Part shown: in pieces, positions 31,595 to 40,087 of the stretch
How the letters are laid out: the number at the start of each line of letters is the position of its first letter
How positions within the stretch are numbered: position 1 is the stretch's first letter
Origin: Neoroseomonas rubea
GTDB taxonomy: Bacteria > Pseudomonadota > Alphaproteobacteria > Acetobacterales > Acetobacteraceae
NCBI RefSeq assembly: GCF_016106015.1
Contig: NZ_JACADQ010000008.1
Coordinates: forward strand, 1 to 46,707
Direction of reading: 5' to 3'
DNA length: 46,707 bases
Program-made: the position numbers and the translations under genes
The notes under the pieces: generated by a model
Told to the model about the DNA's origin: nothing
Databases searched by the model: none
What the model saw: the letters and a program-made list of their open reading frames with translations, nothing else

Positions 31595-33193
31595 TTACCG
31601 CGTCAGCCGGATATCGAGGCCCTTGTAGAGGGCGACCCCGTAGATGCCGTGCGCGCGCACGCCTTCCACCCGCTGGGAGGAAGCGACCCAGAGCTGCTCG
31701 CGCGCGACGGGCAGCCACACATTGGCCTCGGCGATGATGCGCTGGGCGCGCGCGATGGCGGCGGCGCGCACCGCGGGGTCGACCGCCGTCTGCGCTTCCC
31801 GCAGCGCGGCGTCCGTCGCCGGGTCGGACCAGTTCATCCGGTTCGGCGTCGGGCGGTTGGCGCTGTTGAAGTACAGCGAGAAGGCGTCCGTCGCGGTCAC
31901 ATAGGGGTAGGACATGACGAAGGCGTCGAATTCCTGCGTCGCGAGCCGTCCCCAGCCGACCGTCGCATCCCAAAGCTGGATGCGCATCTCGAGCCCGACG
32001 CGGCGGAGGTCCGCCTGCACCGCCTGGAGATACTGCTGCGCCGCCTGCGTCTGCAGCCCGTAGACGAGGAAGGTGGCGCGCTGCCCGTCCTTCACGCGAA
32101 TGCCGTCCGGGCCCATCCGCCAGCCGGCCTCGTCCAGCACGCGGCGTGCCGCGTCCGGGTCGAAACGCGGCACCAGGCGCGCAGCCTCGGCATCGAAGCC
32201 CGTCGTTGCCGGATTGAGGTACGCGTCCGCCGGCACCGCCGTGCCGAACCAGGTCGCCCGCACCAGCGCGTCGCGGTTCACCGCCATGTTGATGGCCCGG
32301 CGCACCTGCGGGTCGTTGACCACGGGCTTGTCCACCTTGAAGCCCATGAAGTGATCCCAGAAGTAGTTCGCCTGCTGGGACATCCGCACATTGGGCGTGC
32401 GCTGCAGCGTCTGAACCGCGATCGCCGGGATGTACTGCGTCACGTCCCCCTGCCCCGTCTGCAGCGCGGCGAGCCGCGTCTGGCTTTCCGGCGCGATGCG
32501 CCAGACCACGCGGTCCACCTGCGGGGCTGGGTTCTGGTACATCCCCGCAGGCCCCCAGCGGTAGTTGGGGTGGCGCTGGAGCACGAGTTCCTGCCGCGGC
32601 GTCCAGGACACCCAGCAGAAGGGCCCGGTGCCGTTGAAGCCCTGGACGCCGAAATTCTGGCCGAGGCGCTCGACCGTGTTGCGGTCCACGATCGAGGCGA
32701 AGAACAGCGTGAGCTGGTAGAGTAGCTCACCGAAGGGCTCGTTCAGCTCGTATTCGACGGTGTGCGAATCCCGGGCGCGCACTTCCCGCACAGGTCCCGC
32801 GCGCCAGCGGACGGGGCTGCGGGTCGCCGGGTCGATCCACCGATTGATGGAATAGACCACATCCTCCGCGGTGAATGGCTTGCCGTCGCAGAAGGTCACA
32901 TCGCGGCGGAGGTGGAAGGTGTAGGTCTTGCCGTCCGGGCTGACTTCCCAGCGCTCGGCGAGCAGCGGGCGGATGGTCTGCATGTCGAAGTCGAGTGCGA
33001 CGAGCGTGTCGCTCATCATGTAGACGACCTCGCCCGCCGAGCGCGCGGTCGAGCGCGGCGGGTCGTAGTTGTCGGAGTCGATCTCCCGCAGCACCACCAG
33101 CGTGTTGCGCGGATTGGTCGCCTGGGCCAGCGCGTCGGCCGCCGGCAGCGTCCCGGCCAGCGTCAGCAACGCGGCCGCGAGCATCTTCCTCAT
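31595..33193 (-). CDS. Periplasmic solute-binding protein of peptide-type ABC importer (family 5)
   Basis: A 532-residue SBP family 5 protein with a signal peptide (about 1-24, ending ADALAQ). Diagnostic parts are WEVSPDGKTYTFHLRRDVTFCDG, FTAEDVVYSINRW and DPQVRRAINMAVNRD. It captures the substrate for the two permeases; dipeptides, opines, glutathione or other amide compounds are all possible. I chose ATG 33193 because GGGAG lies ten bases before it and it starts the signal peptide; ATG 33214, seven codons earlier, overlaps the permease stop (ATGA) and is the alternative. Confidence 0.9.
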   Translation of the reverse strand: MRKMLAAALLTLAGTLPAADALAQATNPRNTLVVLREIDSDNYDPPRSTARSAGEVVYMMSDTLVALDFDMQTIRPLLAERWEVSPDGKTYTFHLRRDVTFCDGKPFTAEDVVYSINRWIDPATRSPVRWRAGPVREVRARDSHTVEYELNEPFGELLYQLTLFFASIVDRNTVERLGQNFGVQGFNGTGPFCWVSWTPRQELVLQRHPNYRWGPAGMYQNPAPQVDRVVWRIAPESQTRLAALQTGQGDVTQYIPAIAVQTLQRTPNVRMSQQANYFWDHFMGFKVDKPVVNDPQVRRAINMAVNRDALVRATWFGTAVPADAYLNPATTGFDAEAARLVPRFDPDAARRVLDEAGWRMGPDGIRVKDGQRATFLVYGLQTQAAQQYLQAVQADLRRVGLEMRIQLWDATVGWGRLATQEFDAFVMSYPYVTATDAFSLYFNSANRPTPNRMNWSDPATDAALREAQTAVDPAVRAAAIARAQRIIAEANVWLPVAREQLWVASSQRVEGVRAHGIYGVALYKGLDIRLTR

Positions 33194-33210
33194 GGTTCCG
33201 GTTCTCCCGT

Positions 33211-34086
33211 TCATACGCGAAGCCTGGGGTCGAGTGCGTCCCGCAAGGCGTCCCCGAGGACGTTGAAGGCGAGCACGACGATGAAGATCAGGATGCAGGG
33301 GACGACGGCGATGTGGGGCGCGAAGAAGAGAAAGTTGCGCCCCTCGCTCGCCATGGCGCCGAGTTCCGGCGTCGGCGGCTGTGCCCCGAGCCCGAGGAAG
33401 GACAGCGCCGAGCCGAGCAGTATGACCTGCCCGAAGCGCAGCGTCGCGAAGACGAAGATGGCGGACAGGCAGTTCGGCGCCAGATGCCGCCAGATCAACC
33501 GCGCATCCGTCATTCCCGTGGCGCGTGCTGCCTCGATGAAGTCCAGCCGCATGACCACCAGCGCGCTACCGCGCACGATGCGCGCCATCAGCGGCACCGT
33601 CGCGACCGACAGCGCCAGCACGACGGAGAAGATGCCCGGCCCGAAGATCGCCGCGATGGCGAGCCCCACCAGGATCGCCGGGAAGGAGAGCAGCATGTCG
33701 ACCAGCCGCATGATCGGGCCGCCGAGCCAGCGTTCGTAGAATGCGGCCAGGAAGCCCAGCAGCGCGCCGAAGGAGCCACCAAGCGCCACCGCCGCGAGCC
33801 CCATCATCAGCGAGACGCGCAGGCCGTAGAGCAGCCGCGTGACCATGTCCCGCCCCTGCGCATCGGCGCCGAGCGGCAGGCCCTCGCTGCCCGGTGGCTG
33901 CATCGCCTTGCTCAGGTCGTTGTCGTAGGGGTCGGTGGGCGCGAGCCACGGGGCGAGGACCGCGGCGGCGATGATCAGCACGACCAGCACCAGCGAGAAG
34001 GCCGCCGCCGGTTCCCGCAACAGCCTCGCCAGGATGCCAGGCCGCGGTGGCGCTATCGGTTCGTTCGTCTCCGCCGTCGCACTCAT
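33211..34086 (-). CDS. ABC importer permease (DppC type)
   Basis: A 291-residue inner-membrane permease. An N-terminal helix near 28-49 is followed by the DppC-type loop LGADAQGRDMVTRLLYG and then a five-helix core, with the EAA coupling motif DFIEAARATGMTDARLIWRHL for contact with the ATPases. It ends VLGDALRDALDPRL, as usual for DppC. It overlaps the DppB gene by four bases. Confidence 0.92.
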   Translation of the reverse strand: MSATAETNEPIAPPRPGILARLLREPAAAFSLVLVVLIIAAAVLAPWLAPTDPYDNDLSKAMQPPGSEGLPLGADAQGRDMVTRLLYGLRVSLMMGLAAVALGGSFGALLGFLAAFYERWLGGPIMRLVDMLLSFPAILVGLAIAAIFGPGIFSVVLALSVATVPLMARIVRGSALVVMRLDFIEAARATGMTDARLIWRHLAPNCLSAIFVFATLRFGQVILLGSALSFLGLGAQPPTPELGAMASEGRNFLFFAPHIAVVPCILIFIVVLAFNVLGDALRDALDPRLRV

Positions 34087-35024
34087 GCGCCGCGCACCCG
34101 CGGGTCGAGCGCCGCGTAGAGCATGTCCACCGTCAGGTTGACGACGATGAAGCCGAGCGACAGGACGATGATTGTCCCCTGCGCCATCGGGAAGTCGCTC
34201 GACAGGATCGCACCCACCGCGAGCCGCCCGACGCCGGGCCAGGAGAACACCGTCTCCGTCACCACGGCGCCGCCGAGCAGGAAGCCGATCTGCAAGCCGA
34301 TCAGCGTGACCACCGGCACCAGCGCGTTGCGCAACGCGTGGCGAAGTACGACGAGCCGTTCCGTCAGCCCCTTGGCGCGCGCCGTGCGCACATGGTCCGC
34401 CGAAAGCACATCAAGCACCGCCGTCCGCGTCATCCGCGCCACGGGGCCGACGAAGACGCCGCCGAGCGTAACCGCCGGCAGGATGATCGAGCGGATACCG
34501 TCCATGGTCCACAACGGACCGCCGCGTCCGGTAAAGGGCAGCAACTGCCACTGGAAGCCCACGAACCAGATCAGCACCAGGCCCAGGAAGAAGACCGGCA
34601 CGGAGACGCCCGCGACCGACAGCGCCATGATCAGCCGGTCGATTACCGACCCGCGCCAATAGCCCGCCAGCGTGCCCATCAGGATGCCGAGCGGAATCGA
34701 CCATACGAGGCTCGCCGCCATCAGTTCGAGCGTCGGACCGATCGTCGCCCCGAGTTCCTGACTGACCGGCACGTTGTTGATGATGGAGGCGCCGAGATCA
34801 CCCTGCACCAGCCGCCACATGTACAGGCCGAACTGGACGTAGAGCGGCTCATCCAGCCCGAGGTCGGCGCGGATCGCGGCGATCACGTCGGGTGTGGCGG
34901 TCGGGCCGGCGCGGACTGTGGCGGGATCCGTCGGCACCACCTGCATCAGCAGGAAGCCGATCAGGATCACGCCGAACATGACCGGCACCGCCAGCAGCAA
35001 CCGATGGATCGCGTGCCTCAGCAC
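34083..35024 (-). CDS. ABC importer permease (DppB type)
   Basis: A 313-residue inner-membrane permease with six predicted helices. The start RLLLAVPVMFGVILIGFLL is typical of DppB, DPATVRAGPTATPDVIAAIR is the periplasmic loop, and the EAA loop is DHVRTARAKGLTERLVVLRH. The ending IVVNLTVDMLYAALDPRVR is characteristic. It overlaps the amidohydrolase-3 gene by seven bases and the DppC gene by four, so all are one translation-coupled unit. Confidence 0.92.
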   Translation of the reverse strand: MLRHAIHRLLLAVPVMFGVILIGFLLMQVVPTDPATVRAGPTATPDVIAAIRADLGLDEPLYVQFGLYMWRLVQGDLGASIINNVPVSQELGATIGPTLELMAASLVWSIPLGILMGTLAGYWRGSVIDRLIMALSVAGVSVPVFFLGLVLIWFVGFQWQLLPFTGRGGPLWTMDGIRSIILPAVTLGGVFVGPVARMTRTAVLDVLSADHVRTARAKGLTERLVVLRHALRNALVPVVTLIGLQIGFLLGGAVVTETVFSWPGVGRLAVGAILSSDFPMAQGTIIVLSLGFIVVNLTVDMLYAALDPRVRGA

Positions 35025-36637
35025 AAGGCACCATGGCGGTCGAAGAGGGCCACGCCCTCGCGCAGCGTCAGGTCGGCTTCCGTGCGCAGGACCTCATCGG
35101 GCGCGATGGCGAAGACATCGCGCGACAGGACGGCGATGTCGGCCTGCATGCCGGGCTCCAGCGTGCCGCGCCGATCCTCGGCGAACTGGGTGTAGGCGCC
35201 GCACCAAGTGTAGCAATGCACGGCTTCCTCGGCCGTGAGCGCCTGCTCCGGCCCCATCACCGTGCCGCGGTTCGTCTTCCGCGTCAGCATGGTGAAGAGG
35301 TTGACGAAGGGATCGACGGTCGAGACCGGGCAGTCGGACGATGCGGCCGGATGATGCCCTTCCTCTAGCCAGGTCTTCATCGGATAGGCGTGCTCGGAGC
35401 GTTCCCGCCCGAGGTTCTTCACGTAGAGGTTACCGAATTCGTACATGAAGACTGGCTGCGGCACGGGCAGGATGCCGCGCGCCTTCATCCGCCGCCGCTG
35501 GTCGCGCGTGACGAAACCACAATGCTCGATCCGGTGCCGCCGCCCGGCGAAGGGATGCGCGGCGCTGTCCGCCGCCTCCATGCCGAGCAGCACCTGCTCG
35601 ATCGCCGCATCGCCGATGGCGTGGATGTCGAGCTGCCAGCCCTGCTCGTGATACAGCTTGAGCAGCGCGTGGATCGTTTCGTCCGGGAAGGTGAAGACGC
35701 CCGTGCCGCCGCCCGCGCTGGCGAGGTAGGGCTCGAAGAAGGCCGCGGTGAGCCCGCCCGCGCTGCCATCGGCGAACACCTTCACGGCACCCCATCGCAG
35801 GCTGTCATCGCCCTGCATCGGCCGCATGCCGCGTGCCCAGGCGTCCTGCGCGATACCTTCCGGATTGCCCGCCAGCACTTGCCACATGCGCAGCGGAAGC
35901 CGGTCCGCCGCCTTCGCGGCCTCATAGGCATCGACCTCCGCCATCCCCGCCGTCATGCCGACATTCATGTCGGTGGCGGAGGCGAAGCCGAGCGAGGCGA
36001 GATGCGTGCAGGCCGCCTCGATAGCGCCGATCATCGTGGCATGGTCAGGCGGCGGGATCACGTCCCGCACTAGGCGCATCGCGCGCTCCTGGAACAGGCC
36101 GGTGAGCTGCCCGCCCTTGCGCTCAATCACGCCGCCCTCTGGGTCCGGCGTATTGTGCCCGACGCCGGCGAGCCGCATCGCCATGCTGTTCGCCACCGCC
36201 ATGTGGCCGCAGGTGCGCACGATGGCGACGGGATTGTCCGGCGCGGCGCGATCGAGTTCGGCGGCCAGCGGGTGCCGCTCGACATCGAGCTCGGCATGAT
36301 CATAGCCGCGGCCGAGGATCCAAGCGCCCTTCGGCGCAGCCTGCGCGGCCGTCCCGATCCGGCGCAGCACCTCGTCCAGCGTGCGCACTTCCTCCGCGCG
36401 CAGGTTCACCTGCGACAGGCCGAGCCCATGGGGCAGCAGGTGCATATGCGCTTCGTTGAAGGCCGGGATTGCCACGCGCCCGCCGAGATCCACGCGGCGC
36501 GTGGCCTGCCCCGCCGCGTCCAGCGCCTCGGCGCCGAGCGCCAGCACGCGGCCATCCTTGACCGCCAACGCATCGGTGAAGCCATGTGCAAGGCCGCGAA
36601 AGATGCGGCCGCCCGAAAGCAGGAGATCGGCGGACAT
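35018..36637 (-). CDS. Amidohydrolase family 3 (YtcJ-like)
   Basis: A 539-residue metal-dependent hydrolase of the amidohydrolase-3 group. The HxH metal site is His64/His66 in FNEAHMHLLPHG; the other sites are Lys in VKVFADGSAGG, His in DIHAIGDAAIEQ, His in RIEHCGF and Asp in SSDCPVSTVDPF. The family cleaves N-acyl, formamide or cyclic amide bonds, but YtcJ-type substrates are mostly unknown. It is first in the transporter operon and overlaps the DppB gene, which supports hydrolysis of an imported amide. There is no signal peptide, so it acts in the cytoplasm. Confidence 0.87.
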   Translation of the reverse strand: MSADLLLSGGRIFRGLAHGFTDALAVKDGRVLALGAEALDAAGQATRRVDLGGRVAIPAFNEAHMHLLPHGLGLSQVNLRAEEVRTLDEVLRRIGTAAQAAPKGAWILGRGYDHAELDVERHPLAAELDRAAPDNPVAIVRTCGHMAVANSMAMRLAGVGHNTPDPEGGVIERKGGQLTGLFQERAMRLVRDVIPPPDHATMIGAIEAACTHLASLGFASATDMNVGMTAGMAEVDAYEAAKAADRLPLRMWQVLAGNPEGIAQDAWARGMRPMQGDDSLRWGAVKVFADGSAGGLTAAFFEPYLASAGGGTGVFTFPDETIHALLKLYHEQGWQLDIHAIGDAAIEQVLLGMEAADSAAHPFAGRRHRIEHCGFVTRDQRRRMKARGILPVPQPVFMYEFGNLYVKNLGRERSEHAYPMKTWLEEGHHPAASSDCPVSTVDPFVNLFTMLTRKTNRGTVMGPEQALTAEEAVHCYTWCGAYTQFAEDRRGTLEPGMQADIAVLSRDVFAIAPDEVLRTEADLTLREGVALFDRHGALC

Positions 36638-36702
36638 GGCGAAACTGTCACGGTGCGACGGCGCCGCGTCAACCCGCCGCGCGATGCCGTTGCGTGCCTG
36701 GG

Positions 36703-36724
36703 CGCAGGCCTTGCCGTGCCTGCG
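36703..36724. terminator. Weak hairpin between the transglutaminase and transporter operons
   Basis: CGCAGGC and GCCTGCG pair around eight bases, in the 100-base gap after the minus-strand transglutaminase stop. There is no T-run. The gap should also hold the promoter of the amidohydrolase/transporter operon; I see no clear boxes. Confidence 0.28.
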
Positions 36725-36737
36725 GGCAGCCCTGCCC

Positions 36738-37613
36738 TCAGGCGGGCACGAGGCCTGCGGCTTCCTCGAGATCTACGCCGACCCACAGACCGTGCTCGCC
36801 GCCGCCGAGGATCACGCCGCGCAGCGGGCTGACATCCCCGAAATCGCGCCCCCAGGCCAGCACCACATGCTCGTCACGCACGACGATGTCATTGGTCGGA
36901 TCAAGTCCGATCCAGCCGTACTCCGGGCCGAGCCAGGCCTCGACCCATGCATGCGACTGGTCGGCCCCCCGCCGCGCCACGCCGCCGGGTGGCGGGCGCG
37001 TGCGGACATAGCCCGAGACGTAGCGTGCAGGCAGGCCGAGACCCCGCAGCCCGCTGATCATCACATGCGCGAAGTCCTGGCAGACGCCGACGCGGCCTTC
37101 CAGCACCTCCGCCACCTGCGTGTGCGGTCCCGTCACGCCGGACTGGTAGGTGAAGTCGCGCCGGATGCGCGACATCAGTTCGAGCAGCCCCGCGAGAACC
37201 GGGCGCCCTGGTGCGAAGGATGCCGCAGCATAGCCCGTCGCGGCCGACACCCGCGGCGCCAATGCGCTCGGGAAGGCGAACTCCGCCGCGGGCGATAGCC
37301 GCGCGATGTCGCGCACCGCCTCCCATGACGGGGTCTCGGCAGGCGGCGGCGGATCGGGAAAGCGCACCTCGACCAGCGCCTCGGCAATCACCTCGAAGCG
37401 CGCATGCGGCACGTCGAGGAAGACCCGCGTCGCGCGATTGCCGAAATGGTCGGGCGCCGACGTCATGTGTGACGGCGTCGGCGTGACGTGCAGGGCGGTC
37501 CCGCTGACGCGCTGGTGCGAAAGGTCGCGCGGCGTCAGCAGCAGCAGATGCGCCGCAAGGTCGACGGCGTTCGCGTAGGCATAGGTGGTGACGTGGCGCA
37601 GCCGATAGATCAC
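36738..37613 (-). CDS. Transglutaminase-like cysteine protein (COG1305)
   Basis: A 291-residue cytoplasmic transglutaminase-fold protein. The N-terminal beta domain (MIYRLRHVTTYAYANAVDLA) is the bacterial transglutaminase-like N region. The catalytic triad is complete: Cys178 in GVCQDFAHV, His221 in SHAWVEAW and Asp238 in LDPTND. It may form or cut isopeptide bonds or act as a peptidase. It is the last gene of an operon with the ATP-grasp/alpha-E protein (four-base overlap) and the DUF2126 protein, a set found together in many bacteria. Confidence 0.9.
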   Translation of the reverse strand: MIYRLRHVTTYAYANAVDLAAHLLLLTPRDLSHQRVSGTALHVTPTPSHMTSAPDHFGNRATRVFLDVPHARFEVIAEALVEVRFPDPPPPAETPSWEAVRDIARLSPAAEFAFPSALAPRVSAATGYAAASFAPGRPVLAGLLELMSRIRRDFTYQSGVTGPHTQVAEVLEGRVGVCQDFAHVMISGLRGLGLPARYVSGYVRTRPPPGGVARRGADQSHAWVEAWLGPEYGWIGLDPTNDIVVRDEHVVLAWGRDFGDVSPLRGVILGGGEHGLWVGVDLEEAAGLVPA

Positions 37614-40087
37614 GCCGCCCCCCGGAGAGCCGGTGCGGCCCCCTCGATGCCGAGCGTCTGCGCGGCCGGCAGCAACGCGAAGTAGCGGCGCGTGACGGCA
37701 TCGGACAGGGCCGCGATGCGCCCGGCCATGTCCTCGAGGCGCGGCGGCAGACCGGCGGAGGCGATGGCCTGGTCGGGGCTCGCAAGCACATGGGCCACGA
37801 GCGCGTCAGCCTCGGCGAGCAGCGCCGCCGCTTCCTCCGGCAATGCGCGATCCTCGGTGCCAGCGACTTCCGCGAGACCCCGGCGGATCGCAGCCAGTTG
37901 GAAGGCGAGCGCGCGCGGGTTGCTCTCATCCGCCAATACGAGGTCGAGCGCCGGCGCGGGTTGCAGGATCGTGAGGTAGCGGCTGCGATAGGTGATGATG
38001 CTGTCGCAGAGTTCGAGGATCAGCCGCAGCCCGCCCTCGATACGGCCTGGCGGCTGGTCGAGCGCGAAGCCGACCTCATGCGCGATCGCCTGCGCGCGCT
38101 CGATCCGCCGGCCGAGATCGAGGAACAGCCAGGCGCCCCCGCGCACCATGCTTTCGGCCGCGACGCCGGCGACCGCGGTCGCGAAGCGCAGGACGGAGAT
38201 CATGGCGCGGCTGATCGCCTCCAGCCCGTCTCCCGCCTGCGCCATTTCTGCCCGTGCGGTGCGGAGTGTCAGGGTGAAGGTGGCGTGCATGTCGGCGGTC
38301 AGCCTGTCACGCACCATCGCCGTCAGCGTCGCGATGCGGTCGGCGAGCGCGAGCATGGTGCCGCCCTCGCGCATCCCGGCCGCGATGACGCCGGGCAGCG
38401 CCTGCGCGGCGGCGGACCCCATCGCCTCCTCCGCGCCGGCGAAGCCGGCCTGGGCGAGGCAGCGGGCGAGTGCCGCGACCTCCGCCGCTTCCCGCGGCAG
38501 GATCACGCCGCGGGAGATGCGCGCCTGCGTCGCGCGGACGAGCCGCGCGGCGCGCTCGAGCCGTTCCGTGTAGCGGCCGAGCCAGAACAGGTTGTCCGCG
38601 ACGCGGGACGGCAGCGCACCGGGCTGGCGGCGGATCGGCAGCGGCGGGAACTGCATCGCGGCGGGGCCGATGATGTCCTCCCCTTCCTCCGCCAGCACCC
38701 AGACATCCTTCGACAGGCCGCGCGGGGGCAGCGCGCCGCCGAGGCTCTCCGCATCGCCGATTCGTGCGAGGCCGCCGGGCAGCACGCGCCATCCCGCCCC
38801 GTCGAAGATCGCGAAGACGCGAAGGGCGAGCGGCCGCGGTTCCAGCACGTCGCCGGCGACACAGGGGACGAGAGACGCGACCGGCAGACGTGTCGCGGCA
38901 TGCGCTCCGGGCCGGCTTTCGGCCGAGATCGCATGTGCCCAGGAATCGAGCGGCAGGGGCGCGGGCGCCGCGCCATCGGTCGCGCTGCGCACGCGCCAGC
39001 CTTCTTCCTGCGCGACGCGCGCGCGCGCGACGGGATCCCCGAGCCAGAGCGTCTCGACGGAAGGCAGCAGCAGGTCCTCGCCCAGCAGCCTCTGCGCCAG
39101 CGCAGGCAGGAAGGCGGCGAGCCCCGGTGCCTCGGCAAGCCCCGCGCCGGGCGCGTTCAGGATGCGCACCGCCCCGCCTCGCGCCGCATCCAGTAGGCCG
39201 GGCACACCCGACGTGCCGGCCTCCGTGGTCTCGAGCGGGTCGAGCATCATGCCTTCGAGGCGCGAGAGAAGTACGTCCACCCGCTGCAGCCCCTGCAGCG
39301 TCTTGAGGTGGAGCGTGCCGCCGCGCACCGAGAGATCGCCGCATTCGACCAGCGCGCAGGAGAGTTCGCGCGAGAGCAGCATGTCCTCGAACCAGCGCGG
39401 GTGATGCGTGCCGCGCGTCAGCAGCGCGATCGCCGGGTCGCTGCGTTCCGGTGGCGCGAGCCGCTGCAGCGCGTCCTGCCACACATCGAAGAAGGGCCGC
39501 ATCGAGCGCACCTGCGCGCCGCGGAAGGCCTCGGGCATGACGCGGCCGAGCAGCCGCCGGTTCTCCCGCGCCATGCCCAGGCCGGCCGGCGCCGTGGTCC
39601 GGTCCGCCAGCACGCGCCAGCGCCCGTCAGGGCCGCGCAGCAGGTCGGCGGCGTAAAGGTGCAGCATGGGCGTGGCCGGCGCCATGCCCTCCCGATGGCA
39701 GGGGCGCATGAAGGCCGGGTTCGGGAACACCAGGTCGGGCGGCACCAGCCCGTCGGCGAGCAGCGTCTGCGGGCCGTACAAGTCGCCGAGCACCGCTTCG
39801 AGCAGCCGGGCGCGCTGCGCGATGGCGGCCTCCAGCGCCGCGAACTCGCCCGCCGGAAGGACGAGCGGCAACGGGTCGCAGCGCCAGGCGGCCTCCTTGC
39901 GCGCACCCGGCAGCACGCCCGCCATGCCCTCATCCTCGAAGGCGCGATCGAGCCGGCGCGCGCGCTCGGCCAGCATGCCCTCCCCCATACCGCCGAGGAT
40001 GCCGAGCAGGTGCCGCCAATGCGGCCTGACGCCGCCGCGGCCGTCCACCATCTCGTCCAGCGGTGCGGGCCCGGGCGCGTCAGGCAT
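37610..40087 (-). CDS. Circularly permuted ATP-grasp fused to alpha-E domain
   Basis: An 825-residue fusion. Residues about 1-480 are a circularly permuted ATP-grasp (COG2308; DUF404/DUF407), with DRAFEDEGMAGVLPGARKE near the N-terminus and LRGPDGRWRVLADRT. Residues about 490-815 are an alpha-E helical domain (COG2307), beginning LPSRVADNLFWLGRYTERLE and including LLFLDLGRRIERAQ-like segments. ATP-grasp enzymes form amide or peptide bonds using ATP, so a tagging or short-peptide role is predicted in the literature for this operon type. In many genomes the two domains are separate genes. It overlaps the DUF2126 gene by eight bases and the transglutaminase gene by four. Confidence 0.88.
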   Translation of the reverse strand: MPDAPGPAPLDEMVDGRGGVRPHWRHLLGILGGMGEGMLAERARRLDRAFEDEGMAGVLPGARKEAAWRCDPLPLVLPAGEFAALEAAIAQRARLLEAVLGDLYGPQTLLADGLVPPDLVFPNPAFMRPCHREGMAPATPMLHLYAADLLRGPDGRWRVLADRTTAPAGLGMARENRRLLGRVMPEAFRGAQVRSMRPFFDVWQDALQRLAPPERSDPAIALLTRGTHHPRWFEDMLLSRELSCALVECGDLSVRGGTLHLKTLQGLQRVDVLLSRLEGMMLDPLETTEAGTSGVPGLLDAARGGAVRILNAPGAGLAEAPGLAAFLPALAQRLLGEDLLLPSVETLWLGDPVARARVAQEEGWRVRSATDGAAPAPLPLDSWAHAISAESRPGAHAATRLPVASLVPCVAGDVLEPRPLALRVFAIFDGAGWRVLPGGLARIGDAESLGGALPPRGLSKDVWVLAEEGEDIIGPAAMQFPPLPIRRQPGALPSRVADNLFWLGRYTERLERAARLVRATQARISRGVILPREAAEVAALARCLAQAGFAGAEEAMGSAAAQALPGVIAAGMREGGTMLALADRIATLTAMVRDRLTADMHATFTLTLRTARAEMAQAGDGLEAISRAMISVLRFATAVAGVAAESMVRGGAWLFLDLGRRIERAQAIAHEVGFALDQPPGRIEGGLRLILELCDSIITYRSRYLTILQPAPALDLVLADESNPRALAFQLAAIRRGLAEVAGTEDRALPEEAAALLAEADALVAHVLASPDQAIASAGLPPRLEDMAGRIAALSDAVTRRYFALLPAAQTLGIEGAAPALRGAA